Positions 1 through 8,446 of a stretch of DNA of 33,859 nucleotides are shown one piece after another. The translations under genes were made by a program, and so were the position numbers. Positions within the stretch are counted from its first letter, which is position 1, and every line of letters begins with the position of its first letter. The DNA comes from Candidatus Woesearchaeota archaeon CG10_big_fil_rev_8_21_14_0_10_37_12 (GTDB lineage: Archaea > Nanobdellota > Nanobdellia > Woesearchaeales > ARS49), in contig PCYA01000002.1 in NCBI GenBank assembly GCA_002762795.1, forward strand, positions 1 through 33,859. The letters run 5' to 3'. The notes beneath the pieces were generated by a model. That model had not been told where the DNA came from and searched no databases. It saw only the letters and a list, made by a program, of their open reading frames with translations.

Positions 1-100
1 ATTCCGAAGTCTTGCAGACTTCTCCATCCAAATTCGGTTTTCAGCTCTGTTCGCTTCGCTCACGAGGAAAACCAAACTTCTCTAAATCGCGATGTTAAGT
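1..100 (+). other. attC1 (partial, left half outside the window)
   Basis: The right half of an attC ends with L-type sequence TAAATCGC, the 2-nt step GA and R box GTTAAGT at 94-100, an exact GTTRRRY match. The first 41 bases are identical to 9624-9664 inside attC5 and include the small hairpin AAGTCTTGCAGACTT. Confidence 0.75.
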
Positions 101-157
101 GAAATTTTAGGTGCTTATTTATTTGCCCGCCCAAAGCGCGCTAAGAATCGTTAGATT

Positions 158-166
158 ATTAAATAA
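158..166 (+). promoter_or_regulatory. TATA box of cassette 1 gene
   Basis: ATTAAATAA is centred about 23 bp before the ATG at 185, the usual archaeal spacing for a leaderless or near-leaderless message. It lies inside the cassette, so the gene carries its own promoter. Confidence 0.5.
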
Positions 167-184
167 CAAAATTATTCATATTGT

Positions 185-748
185 ATGATAGAATACTTTA
201 CTTCATTTCCAGCAATCCTTCTTTACTCAATTCTTTTTGGAGTAACTATGAAATTGGCGGATTGCTTCAATGAACATGGTTTTAAATGGTTCAAAGGAGA
301 TGCAATTCTTTTTGGAGTCCTTTTTGGATTATTTGGCGGACTCCTAATATACAGTAATCAATTCCTGACAAATCTTTATTTAGCTTTACTTTTAGTAAAT
401 GTTTTACGTTTTAGAATTGATTACTTTAATCATGGAATTGCAGGAACCATTATGTTTCTATCATTCTTATTAGTTATGAATAATTTTGTATGGACACATT
501 TTCTTTATTTCTTTTTGACCTTTGCTATTTTTGGTTTGATGTTAAATGTAATTTTACCAAAAATAAAATCTGAGGGATTCATAAAGAAAATATTTGAATT
601 ACGATTCTTTTACTTTTTATTCACTTTACTTTTTTCAATTTATACTCAAGAATGGCTTGTTTTTATTTCAATGACATTATTTCAAACAAGCTATGATTTA
701 ACAGTTTATTTTTCTAAAAAAAGTAAAGCATATATTCTTGATGAATAA
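185..748 (+). CDS. Multi-pass membrane protein of unknown function (cassette 1)
   Basis: This 187-residue protein is almost entirely hydrophobic, with about five or six membrane segments. A loop with KLADCFNEHG near residues 23-32 and a basic stretch KIKSEGFIKKIFE near 127-139 separate them. I recognise no catalytic motif and no named family. The gene is the only one in its cassette, which ends in attC2. A TATA-like element 23 bp before the ATG supports this start and a leaderless message. The very AT-rich codon use fits the array rather than the GC-richer attC DNA around it. A transport or membrane-remodelling role is possible but unsupported. Confidence 0.8.
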   Translation: MIEYFTSFPAILLYSILFGVTMKLADCFNEHGFKWFKGDAILFGVLFGLFGGLLIYSNQFLTNLYLALLLVNVLRFRIDYFNHGIAGTIMFLSFLLVMNNFVWTHFLYFFLTFAIFGLMLNVILPKIKSEGFIKKIFELRFFYFLFTLLFSIYTQEWLVFISMTLFQTSYDLTVYFSKKSKAYILDE

Positions 749-844
749 ACGCGCGCTTTTCCCACCCTAATTTACTGCACCTAAAACTCAAAATTTCATA
801 GAAATTTTGGGGTCGTCTTGCAGACTTTCGCTTCGCTCACCCTC

Positions 845-926
845 ACTTAACAGCGATTAAAAAGAAAATCCTTGCAGGATTTTCCCAAATTTGCTTCGCA
901 AACTTTTTTTAATCGCGATGTTAATT
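845..926 (+). other. attC2 recombination site
   Basis: Left R box ACTTAAC (845-851, exact RYYYAAC) is followed by AGCGATTAAAAAG. The right side is the complement TTTTTTTAATCGC, then GA, then R box GTTAATT (920-926). The site is 82 bp. Internal hairpins are AATCCTTGCAGGATT and TTTGCTTCGCAAA. The left R box pairs perfectly over 10 bp with the right R box of attC1 (TCACTTAACA with TGTTAAGTGA) but imperfectly with its own right box. Confidence 0.82.
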
Positions 927-1001
927 GCAATTTGAGATTTGGGCTAAATTTGAATAGGGCAAGAATAATTTACTACTTATTAGTTACTATAAACCGAAAG
1001 G

Positions 1002-1009
1002 TTTATATA
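1002..1009 (+). promoter_or_regulatory. TATA box of cassette 2 gene
   Basis: TTTATATA preceded by purine-rich CCGAAAGG (BRE-like) lies about 29 bp before the ATG at 1035 and so decides that start over the upstream TTG. Confidence 0.55.
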
Positions 1010-1034
1010 GTAGTTGTTCTTTTATAATCTTAAG

Positions 1035-1307
1035 ATGGAAAGACCAAAAAATTATATGGAAAATCCCTACATTGGACCACAAGGTGAAACTTGCCATACT
1101 TTGGAAGCTCTTCGAGCTGCAGAAGCAGATTATAAAAGAAACTTTTTAACTTTTATTGGACCACAAGGTGAAACTTGCAGAACTCATGAAGCTTTAGATG
1201 CTGCAAGAGCAGAATATAATCGAAGATTTAATCAACCAATTGAAATACCTGTGGTAAATCTTAAAATTGATTTAACTCCAATAAAAGTTATGGATGATTT
1301 AAAATAA
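1035..1307 (+). CDS. Small protein with a duplicated IGPQGETC motif (cassette 2)
   Basis: This 90-residue soluble protein is built from two near-identical units. Each has the form IGPQGETC[HR]T.EAL.AA.A.Y.R.F (about residues 13-37 and 41-65), followed by a tail rich in Ile, Val and Asp. The ATG at 1035 is chosen over an upstream TTG at 1014 because the TATA box TTTATATA (1002-1009) leaves almost no leader before it. Each unit has one Cys, which could pair or bind metal. The Gly-turn-then-helix pattern resembles small repeat or peptide-binding folds, but I recognise no family. It is the sole gene of its cassette and may be unique to integrons. A T-rich tract right after the stop may end transcription. 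Confidence 0.7.
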   Translation: MERPKNYMENPYIGPQGETCHTLEALRAAEADYKRNFLTFIGPQGETCRTHEALDAARAEYNRRFNQPIEIPVVNLKIDLTPIKVMDDLK

Positions 1308-1427
1308 TTTTTTCTTCTTGCCCTTTATTCTTTTAATTAAAGGAACTTCGTTCTCGATGTAACGCCCAAATCTCAAACTTCTCCCTTCGGTCGACCACGC
1401 TGCGCTCTCAGCCTTCGGCTTCGGGGC

Positions 1428-1569
1428 AATTAACAGGAATTTAACGGAAAAATGCTCGGCTCGCATTTTTCCCAAATTTTGCTCACGAGGAAACCTCGCC
1501 AGCTCTGACTTCGTCGAGGACTCGGTTTCATCTCTGTTCGCAAAACTTCGTTAAATTCCGATGTTAGTT
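1428..1569 (+). other. attC3 recombination site
   Basis: Left box AATTAAC (1428-1434) with stem AGGAATTTAACG; right stem CGTTAAATTCC, step GA, right box GTTAGTT (1563-1569). At 142 bp it is longer than attC2, with extra internal hairpins such as AAATGCTCGGCTCGCATTT. The left side GCAATTAACA is the exact complement of TGTTAATTGC at the right end of attC2. Confidence 0.82.
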
Positions 1570-1650
1570 GCAATTGAGTTCTCGCTAAAAACGGGAAGGG
1601 GGCTTAGTGCTTCGCACAAATAGTCTCGGCTTCGCCTCGCAGAAAAACTT

Positions 1651-1719
1651 CTCTTAACCGACCAACGAAAACGGAAACCAAATTTTCTGCGGAAAATTCT
1701 GTCTAACAAGGGTTAAGAG
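1651..1719. repeat. Degenerate attC-like halves inside the left end of the R-M cassette
   Basis: CTTCTCTTAACC (1648-1659) resembles the right half of an attC, and TCTAACAAGGGTTAAGAG (1702-1719) resembles a left half (compare TTTAACAGCGATTAAGAG in attC5 and attC8). They form a 9-bp inverted repeat, CTCTTAACC/GGTTAAGAG, enclosing a small AATTTTC/GAAAATT hairpin. This may be the scar of a lost cassette. The rest of 1570-1820 holds only hairpins and cassette-end repeats. Confidence 0.4.
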
Positions 1720-1783
1720 ATTCGTTTCACTCACCCAAATTTTTCTATTTTATGGGGGGCTTTTAGTCCTGCGGATAGATAGT

Positions 1784-1800
1784 CTTTTTCTGCGAAAAAG
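1784..1800. repeat. Hairpin just downstream of the R-M operon
   Basis: CTTTTTCTGCGAAAAAG is a perfect 7-bp stem with a 3-nt loop, 21 bp past the operon's last stop codon (minus strand). It could help end or stabilise the message. There is no strong T-run after it, so a terminator role is only suggested. Confidence 0.3.
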
Positions 1801-1820
1801 AAGTTTTATTAGGGGCGTCT

Positions 1821-3500
1821 TTATTTCCCAGACAGTAAATCTTTAACTCTGCCCTTTATGTTCACTCTAATGGTAATCAATTTGTTTTTTGCATCGTCAG
1901 TTAAAAGTGCTGTGTGCATAAGTGCATCTCTAATTGGTTTATATTCTTTGGCATCTCGTGAGAGGCCAGGCTGTTTATTTGTATCCGTACTTTTATCTAC
2001 TAAATTTGCAAGATGATCCATTGACAAATAACTTGTTTCATTAGGAGCTTTTCTTATTTCTATATTGACATTACTTGCATTTTTATTTTGTGTTTCTTTT
2101 TCCTTCCATTTACCTATTTCAGTTTGAGCTTCGTTTGATAAGTTTATTTTCTTTTCCTGAATGTGTTTTCTAACTAAATTTTCTGAAATAAAACATTCCG
2201 CATAGGAGGAGAAATTAAGAGTAGCATAATTTCCAATTTCATCAACCCATCCTTCAACTTTCTTCTTTTCTGAGCCGGTTAATTCTTCAGGTTTATCAGT
2301 AGAAACTATAAAATCGTCAGAAACTGCATTAAATAATCCTATGGATGATCTATCTTTTTTTGACAATCTTTCATTTTCTGGATCCCCTTCTTGCCTGTTT
2401 TTTATTCTCCATTTATCCCAATCTTCAAGAATTTCACCAAGTTTTGTCCTAAGATTTTCTAAGAATTTTTTGTATTTATCATCATCTGCAACTATACCTT
2501 CTCTGCTACTAGTAAACCTGTCCTTTTCATCATCTAATCCATTTACATGTATTTGGCCATATAGATAACTAATAGCTATCCTATCCGTGGGAATGTGTTT
2601 CAGTATATCTCGTTCTCTTAATCTACCATTGACAAAAAGATCAACCCCTACTTTTTCATCAGTATTTGTTATTTTAAGATTTCGGGGTTTTTTAACAGAC
2701 GCAACAAATCCTTTGATATCTCCTTCCATAGTTAATTTTTTTTCTGGTTCTTTAAGTGTGCTAATCTTTTCTGTTATATATGGATCAACCAAACTATTTA
2801 TGTTCCATAAAAACTCTGTATTTTGAGCCAAATCATTTAAATCATTAAGAGTGATTTTCTCATTGTTAAGATGAATATTAAATGATCTATCCAACAGTGA
2901 AAATCTAAAGTATAAAGCGATTATCTTTTTAAGATGCTCAAGGCTGTTTTTCACACCCTCTTTGATATTTTCAAAGTAGATTATAGTCCCTTTCTCATGA
3001 TTTTCTATTTGCTTTCCAAAAAGTGTTAAGTCAAATTTTTCAAGAGGGTATTCAGATGGAATTAAATCTTCAGTTATGGCTCTATCTAATCCAGCATTGT
3101 CAATAATTCCCCCAATATATTCTCCGTTTTTTATTTTAGATATAACAGAAATTCTGTCTGAACATGATAGTAGGGCAAGTTTTCCAATACCTTTTCTTCC
3201 TATATACGGTCTCCCTTTTGCAGAAGTATGTTCGCCTTTCTTTCGTTTAGAGTATCCAATTTTTAGGAATTTATTTTGAAAATCATCAAAGGTCATACCA
3301 TCTCCATCGTCTTTTATTAGAAGAGTATTTTTCTCTTTGTCAATATAGATCCAAACATTGTTTGCATTTGCATCCCATGAATTAGATATTGCCTCTCCGA
3401 GAACAGTTGCAAAACTTCTGTATAAATTTCTTCCAAGATGATCTAGTACGCTTAGAGATATTGCGAAAGTAAATAGTTTTTTGTCTGTCATTTTAATCAT
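1821..3500 (-). CDS. GHKL (MORC/MutL-like) ATPase associated with restriction-modification
   Basis: This 559-residue protein has a GHKL ATPase domain at the N terminus: N box EAISNSWDANA (about 36-46), G1 motif DDGDGM (64-69) and G2 motif GRKGIGKLAL (101-110). These bind ATP in MutL, Hsp90, gyrase B and MORC proteins. MutL/MORC-like ATPases are known next to DNA methylases in prokaryotic restriction-modification loci, where they probably couple ATP-driven clamp closure to DNA cleavage or sensing. The C-terminal half is charged and I see no nuclease motif. The ATG at 3500 overlaps the methylase stop by 8 bp; a second ATG at 3491 is also possible. It is the last gene of the operon. Confidence 0.85.
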   Translation of the reverse strand: MIKMTDKKLFTFAISLSVLDHLGRNLYRSFATVLGEAISNSWDANANNVWIYIDKEKNTLLIKDDGDGMTFDDFQNKFLKIGYSKRKKGEHTSAKGRPYIGRKGIGKLALLSCSDRISVISKIKNGEYIGGIIDNAGLDRAITEDLIPSEYPLEKFDLTLFGKQIENHEKGTIIYFENIKEGVKNSLEHLKKIIALYFRFSLLDRSFNIHLNNEKITLNDLNDLAQNTEFLWNINSLVDPYITEKISTLKEPEKKLTMEGDIKGFVASVKKPRNLKITNTDEKVGVDLFVNGRLRERDILKHIPTDRIAISYLYGQIHVNGLDDEKDRFTSSREGIVADDDKYKKFLENLRTKLGEILEDWDKWRIKNRQEGDPENERLSKKDRSSIGLFNAVSDDFIVSTDKPEELTGSEKKKVEGWVDEIGNYATLNFSSYAECFISENLVRKHIQEKKINLSNEAQTEIGKWKEKETQNKNASNVNIEIRKAPNETSYLSMDHLANLVDKSTDTNKQPGLSRDAKEYKPIRDALMHTALLTDDAKNKLITIRVNIKGRVKDLLSGK

Positions 3501-4542
3501 TAATTCCTATGCCACTTTTAATACTTTTTCCAATAATTTTTCCTAATTCAACTGGAACTGCATTTCCTATGTGCCTTCCAATTATATTGAAAGAAATTTC
3601 ATCTTCATTTTCAAAAAACTGATAATTCTCAGGAAATGTTTGTAAGAGTGCACCCTCTCTAAGAGATATGGCTCTATTCTGTGTTGGATGCCCAAATCTC
3701 CCAGTACCATAACTAAAAAATTGTGTAGTGATTGTTGGAGCAGGATTATCCCATTTCATTCTTCCATATACTGCCTTGTAGGTCGCACCACCCTTTTTTT
3801 TATGACAATTCAATCTTAGATTTTCGTCCCAATCAAGCCATGTTCCACCTTGTTTTGATTGCATAATTCTTTTCTTATTTATACTGCTTAATCTCCAAGA
3901 TCGATGAAGTTTATCTTTTTTGTCAATTTTTCCATCTTTAATTCTTGGAAGATATTTAATTACGTCTCTTATTGTTACATAATCTTTTGGATTATGAGTT
4001 TCAGGAAGTAATTCTATCGAATTTTTCTTTGATGCAAGAAGCACTAATCTGATTCGCCTTTGAGGAATTCCATATTTTGGACAATTTACAACCTTGTAAA
4101 ATATGTGATACTTTTCTTTTTTTAGTCCTTCAATGAAATCTGTAAACACCTTATACTTTCTTATTTGAGGAACATTTTCCATCGAAACAAAGTCTGGTTT
4201 AGATTCTTTAATTAATCTTAAGAAGTGATACAAAAGACCCCACCTCTCATCTTGGTCACGATTTTTATTTTTTAAAGTGTGTTGTGAAAATGTTTGACAA
4301 GGAGCACAACCCACTAATAGTTTTATTGCGCCAGCAGGATATAATTTATTCAATTCTTTTCCAGTTATTTTAGAAACATCTTTCCCAATAAATTTTGAGT
4401 TATTATTTTTTTCATATGCATATTTACAAGAAGAATCGGAATCAATACCTGCAACAACTTCAATTCCTGATTTTTGAAGTCCATGAGTTAAACCCCCAAC
4501 TCCACAAAATAAATCAATTGCCACAATTTTTTTATTTTTCAC
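3493..4542 (-). CDS. DNA (cytosine-5-)-methyltransferase
   Basis: This protein transfers a methyl group from S-adenosylmethionine to C5 of cytosine in a specific DNA site. The motifs come in the normal order: motif I DLFCGVGG (about 10-17), motif IV CAPCQTFS with the catalytic Cys near 80, motif VI MENV (about 119), motif VIII PQRRIR (about 159) and motif X GNAVP near the C terminus. The target recognition region lies between VIII and X. I chose GTG at 4542 (349 aa): it follows a GAGGGC ribosome site and places motif I at the extreme N terminus, as is usual. The upstream ATG at 4665 lies inside the Res gene and would add unrelated sequence. The gene starts 14 bp after the Res stop and overlaps the ATPase. 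Confidence 0.9.
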   Translation of the reverse strand: MKNKKIVAIDLFCGVGGLTHGLQKSGIEVVAGIDSDSSCKYAYEKNNNSKFIGKDVSKITGKELNKLYPAGAIKLLVGCAPCQTFSQHTLKNKNRDQDERWGLLYHFLRLIKESKPDFVSMENVPQIRKYKVFTDFIEGLKKEKYHIFYKVVNCPKYGIPQRRIRLVLLASKKNSIELLPETHNPKDYVTIRDVIKYLPRIKDGKIDKKDKLHRSWRLSSINKKRIMQSKQGGTWLDWDENLRLNCHKKKGGATYKAVYGRMKWDNPAPTITTQFFSYGTGRFGHPTQNRAISLREGALLQTFPENYQFFENEDEISFNIIGRHIGNAVPVELGKIIGKSIKSGIGIND

Positions 4543-4556
4543 TTTTATGCCCTCGT

Positions 4557-6734
4557 CTATATCTCCAAAACTTTCCACTCTGAAAGATTGTTTGGGTTGT
4601 ATTCGTATTTTTCTTTGTCGTTGTATCTCCAACTTCCATGAGATTCTATGACGATTCCACCCCAAACTTTTTTATTTTTGTTTGCTTTGAGATATTTGTA
4701 TAATCCTTCTGCCCTTGCTCCTGCGTCTTTTGCAGTCATTCCGCCTTTAGTATCAAATAGACCAATCGTTCCATCTTTGAATTTAATAATAAAATCAACA
4801 TAAAATGCTCTTTCAATTCCGTTTTCATCTGTGTATGGAACTGCAAAATATTTTATTTCACTCTCGCCATTTTTGAACCACCAATCAACCTTTTTAGAAT
4901 TGTCCAACAATTCCATAAATAACTGCTCTGGCTGACTTGGTTTTTTAGTATAAAATGGCTTCATTATTGAGCTTGGGTGAGATTCTCTTTTGTATCTGCT
5001 ATTATAACTTACAATAACAGGAACTTCCCATTTTGGAACTTCTTTTTTCTCTCGTTTCTCGTTGATTTTTTCAACAACTCTATTTTTATATTCGTCTTTT
5101 GAAAGATTGATTATATCTACAAATGCCTGAACATTCTCCTTGCCTAAAACAATCCTCTGAACTCTTGGATCATACTTTTCAAGTTTGTATTTTTGCTTGA
5201 AAAAATTGTATATTGCAGTTTTCATTCTGTCGCTTGAATCTGCTGGAGCATAAGGAGAACAATTATCATAAATGAATTTATCAAATTTATTCTGTAATTC
5301 TAACTCGTTTAATTTAACTTCAATTTGTCCTTTTTGTTCAACATCTCCGATTTTATCAATATCTATAATTTTACCATCTGCCATAATTGGACTTACTATT
5401 TTTGATGCTTCAATAGTAATTTTTTTCTTTAAGTTTATTTTTTCAGCAATTTCTAAAAAGATTTTTCCAAACTCTCCGCTTAATCTTGTTCTTTCTCTTT
5501 GCCTTTTCAAGAAGATAGAGGGCAATTCTATATTTTTGTATGTTTCATTATCTCTTTTAGATTCATAGATTGTAACATAATCTTTTGCGTAATCTTCTGT
5601 AATTTCTATATTTGGAAGATTTGTAAAAACATAACCTTTATTCAATTCTTCCTCGTTGTAATAGGATAATTCGGGCATTCTCATAATTCTGCCTATTGTC
5701 TGAATTGTGAAAGTGAAACTTTTTGATTCTCTGAATATTACTAAAATTTGTGCTCTTGGACAATCCCAACCTAAAGCTATTGCTTGTTTGAAAACCAAAA
5801 CTTCTGCGTCATCGTCATTCTTTTCAATATTCGCAAGATTCTCGGTTTTTTCTTCTGAAAGCCATACTGCAAGTTTTCCGTTTTGTTCTGTTATACCTTG
5901 TTTTCTTAAAATCTCAATAACCTCATCTTTTTTGCTTATGAGATTTGCTTTGCTGTCTGGAAGTTGAACAAGAACAAGAGGATTAATGTTTGAGCCTTCT
6001 TTTTTGTAGAGCTTCTTTAATTCTTCTCTTTTCTTTAATGCTTCTTCTATGATTAAAGTATCAGAATCTTTTGTGCCTACTTTTTTGCCTAAAAATTCGG
6101 GATTAATTGAAATTTCAGATTTAATCATTTCTTCTGCTTTGACTTCTGATATCCCTATAACCTCTAATTCTCTTGCAATGTTTTTATGTTTGGGAGTGGC
6201 TGAAACTTCAATCGTAACTTTTGGCCCAATTGTTTCAATTAATTCTTTTGATTTATCCGAACTTGCTGTATGATGGCTTTCATCAATAATTAAAATTGTT
6301 TCTCTGCCTTCTTCTTTTGTATTTTGGATTATAGCGTTTAAGTTGTTGTCTTGCTCGTTTTCTCGAACATAAAGATTAATGTCTTTTTTGTTTATGCTGT
6401 GCCAGTTTATGAATAAAATTTCATTTTCTCCGATTTGTTTATCTTCTAAATCTTCAAAATAAGAGCATTGGATTAATCTATCATCTTCGTAATATTTCTC
6501 TAATTTTTCCTTGCTTTGTTCGTGTAACATTCTTACAGAAACCCAAACAAAAGAATATTTTTTGCCATTCTCTTTGACTAACTGCTTTAACATTTCAGAA
6601 ACCATAACAGTTTTACCGCTTCCTGTTGGAGCTTGAAATATTACTATTTCATTATCTGGCGTATCTAAAACATTTTGGACTTTCTTTTTCAGACTTTCTA
6701 CTGCCCTTTTTTGATAATCTCTTAATTCTATCAT
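4557..6734 (-). CDS. res: Type III-like restriction enzyme Res subunit (helicase-nuclease)
   Basis: This 725-residue protein combines a superfamily 2 helicase with a nuclease. Helicase signs are an N-terminal Q-motif-like LRDYQKRAV, Walker A APTGSGKT (35-42), DESHH (151-155), SATPK (178-182) and motif VI QTIGRIMRMPE (about 344-354). Near the C terminus YVDFIIKFKDGTIGLFDTKG (about 640-660) fits a PD-(D/E)xK nuclease core. Type III Res subunits work with Mod to translocate and cut unmethylated DNA. It is shorter than the roughly 900-1000 aa typical of EcoP-type Res. Its ATG overlaps the Mod stop by 4 bp (ATGA), so the two are translationally coupled. Confidence 0.9.
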   Translation of the reverse strand: MIELRDYQKRAVESLKKKVQNVLDTPDNEIVIFQAPTGSGKTVMVSEMLKQLVKENGKKYSFVWVSVRMLHEQSKEKLEKYYEDDRLIQCSYFEDLEDKQIGENEILFINWHSINKKDINLYVRENEQDNNLNAIIQNTKEEGRETILIIDESHHTASSDKSKELIETIGPKVTIEVSATPKHKNIARELEVIGISEVKAEEMIKSEISINPEFLGKKVGTKDSDTLIIEEALKKREELKKLYKKEGSNINPLVLVQLPDSKANLISKKDEVIEILRKQGITEQNGKLAVWLSEEKTENLANIEKNDDDAEVLVFKQAIALGWDCPRAQILVIFRESKSFTFTIQTIGRIMRMPELSYYNEEELNKGYVFTNLPNIEITEDYAKDYVTIYESKRDNETYKNIELPSIFLKRQRERTRLSGEFGKIFLEIAEKINLKKKITIEASKIVSPIMADGKIIDIDKIGDVEQKGQIEVKLNELELQNKFDKFIYDNCSPYAPADSSDRMKTAIYNFFKQKYKLEKYDPRVQRIVLGKENVQAFVDIINLSKDEYKNRVVEKINEKREKKEVPKWEVPVIVSYNSRYKRESHPSSIMKPFYTKKPSQPEQLFMELLDNSKKVDWWFKNGESEIKYFAVPYTDENGIERAFYVDFIIKFKDGTIGLFDTKGGMTAKDAGARAEGLYKYLKANKNKKVWGGIVIESHGSWRYNDKEKYEYNPNNLSEWKVLEI

Positions 6735-8443
6735 TTGAATATCCTCTTGTAAACATTTAGTATCACTGCTGGAATAGGCCTTAATTCTACATTTCCATTC
6801 ATGTCCTCAAATTCTTCTTCTCTTGCACTTTCATCAAGAGAGAAAACATAAACTACAAATTGTTTATTTAACTTTTTAACTTCTTTCTTGAATGGTTCAA
6901 TTCCATCATCATCGTAAATTATGCCTAAATGTTTATCTTGTGAATTTTTGAAGATTTTAAAATCTGTGCCTTTTTTGACTTCCTCAAAACATTCTTCTTT
7001 TAGGCAAAGCATTTCAGTAGATTTAGCAACCATCTTTCGCTTATTTTTGTCTGTTGGCTCTGCATCTATGAAGTCAGTTTTGAAATATTTTAATCCGCCA
7101 GGTCTATTGCTTACTAATTTGCCCTTTGATTCTTTTTCTATATTGTCAATAACTTTTTTTACACGAGGATAGCATATGTCGGTAGCAATTTTATGACCAT
7201 TACCATTATTACTCTCATTATTAGTGCATAAAATAAATTTTCTGTTACCTTTATCCTCTTTATTTAATTCTAATACTGCGTGGCCTGTCGTTCCTGAACC
7301 TGCCATAAAATCCAAAATTATACTTTTATCATCAGCAGAATGTTTGACGAGCTCCTTGATTAGTTTTTTTGGTTTCGGATAATTAAAAATTTGTTTACCC
7401 ATCAGCTCTCTAAGCTCTTTTGTAGCCGATTGATTTAGATCAGACTGCATAATTCTAATATCATGTTCTTCTTCATCACTAGAGATATCTTTTGCACTTA
7501 TAATAGATGCTTCAATCCATGTGGATAAAGGTTTAAAGTTTGAGCGCAAATCTTTTGCAAATCGTTTATATTGTGGCATTCCATTTTCCTTTTTTGGAAA
7601 TAGTACCTTTCCTTCTTTTATTTCATTAAGCATTCTTTTTTGTTCAAATCTCCAAACCCTATTCTGATTTGCTTTGTAGATTTTTTTGGTTATTGGATCC
7701 AAAATATCATAAAATAAATTAGGCCTCTCGTCTTTTGTCTTTCCACAAGTTAAATCTCCAGACGTCCATGGCCCCCTCGGGTCATTATCGGGGTTTTTAT
7801 AATTGGATAAATCTTTTTTAATCCCTTTTAATGTGGCTCTATCACTTTTTTTATAACAAAGTATATATTCATGGTCAGTAGAAACAAGATTTTTTGGGTC
7901 ATTTGCTCCGCTTCTTCTCTTCCAAACAAAAACTGAAATGAATTTATCTATACCAAAGATATCATCACAAAGTAATTTTAAGTTAGCGAATTCATTATCA
8001 TCTATAGAAATAAAAATCACACCAGAATATTTTAATAAATTCTTTGCTAATTTCAATCTCTTTTCCATAAAGGAAAGCCACTTACTATGTCTAAAACTAT
8101 CCTCTCCATCAACAAACCTATCGTTATACACAAAATCTTTATTTCCAGTATTATACGGTGGATCTATGTAGATAACATCAACTTTTCCTTTATGTGTATA
8201 ATTCAAAACAGAAAGAGCATGATAATTATCGCCCTCTATCAAAATATTAACTGGTTTTTTATCATCTGTCTTAATTTCTTTTTTTATATCTTCTTCCAAA
8301 ATGGGAAGCTTCTCTTTGCAGAGTGTAGCGACTCTTTCAGGTTTATCTTCCCAGACTATCCCGTATTTCTTTCTCTTTTCTAACTTCTTAATCTCTTTGA
8401 CTAATTCAGTTTTAGACCAATTATCATAATCTTTTTTAGCCAT
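6731..8443 (-). CDS. mod: Type III-like DNA methyltransferase Mod subunit (N6-adenine or N4-cytosine)
   Basis: This 570-residue beta-class amino-methyltransferase has the catalytic motif DPPYNTG at 94-100, followed later by the S-adenosylmethionine-binding motif FMAGSGTTG (about 378-386). The DPPY-before-FxGxG order is that of type III Mod. The N terminus has a charged helical stretch and an ILIEGDNYHAL motif. The variable target recognition segment sits roughly at 170-350. In type III systems Mod both methylates one strand and provides specificity for Res. It begins 3 bp after a ribbon-helix-helix gene and overlaps Res by 4 bp, in an operon on the strand opposite to the array. Confidence 0.92.
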   Translation of the reverse strand: MAKKDYDNWSKTELVKEIKKLEKRKKYGIVWEDKPERVATLCKEKLPILEEDIKKEIKTDDKKPVNILIEGDNYHALSVLNYTHKGKVDVIYIDPPYNTGNKDFVYNDRFVDGEDSFRHSKWLSFMEKRLKLAKNLLKYSGVIFISIDDNEFANLKLLCDDIFGIDKFISVFVWKRRSGANDPKNLVSTDHEYILCYKKSDRATLKGIKKDLSNYKNPDNDPRGPWTSGDLTCGKTKDERPNLFYDILDPITKKIYKANQNRVWRFEQKRMLNEIKEGKVLFPKKENGMPQYKRFAKDLRSNFKPLSTWIEASIISAKDISSDEEEHDIRIMQSDLNQSATKELRELMGKQIFNYPKPKKLIKELVKHSADDKSIILDFMAGSGTTGHAVLELNKEDKGNRKFILCTNNESNNGNGHKIATDICYPRVKKVIDNIEKESKGKLVSNRPGGLKYFKTDFIDAEPTDKNKRKMVAKSTEMLCLKEECFEEVKKGTDFKIFKNSQDKHLGIIYDDDGIEPFKKEVKKLNKQFVVYVFSLDESAREEEFEDMNGNVELRPIPAVILNVYKRIFK

Positions 8444-8446
8444 ATT

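Larger units (their letters stand above)
100..797. repeat. Private inverted repeat at the ends of cassette 1
   Basis: The left arm GAAATTTTAGGTGC (101-114) is mirrored by GCACCTAAAACTCAAAATTTC (777-797, with a 7-nt insertion), and nested inside it AAAGCGCGC (133-141) is mirrored by GCGCGCTTT (751-759). The membrane-protein gene lies between the arms. In a circularised cassette the arms would flank attC and lengthen its stem. Confidence 0.7.
932..1376. repeat. Private inverted repeat at the ends of cassette 2
   Basis: The left arm TTGAGATTTGGGC (932-944) is the exact complement of GCCCAAATCTCAA (1364-1376), and the nested AGGGCAAGAA (956-965) of TTCTTGCCCT (1315-1324). The arms bracket the small repeat-protein gene. 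Confidence 0.75.

Noticed and set aside
4543-4665. N-terminal extension of the C5 methylase to an ATG at 4665
   Set aside because: It overlaps the coding end of Res, adds unrelated basic sequence and lies before the GAGGGC ribosome site; GTG 4542 puts motif I at the normal distance.
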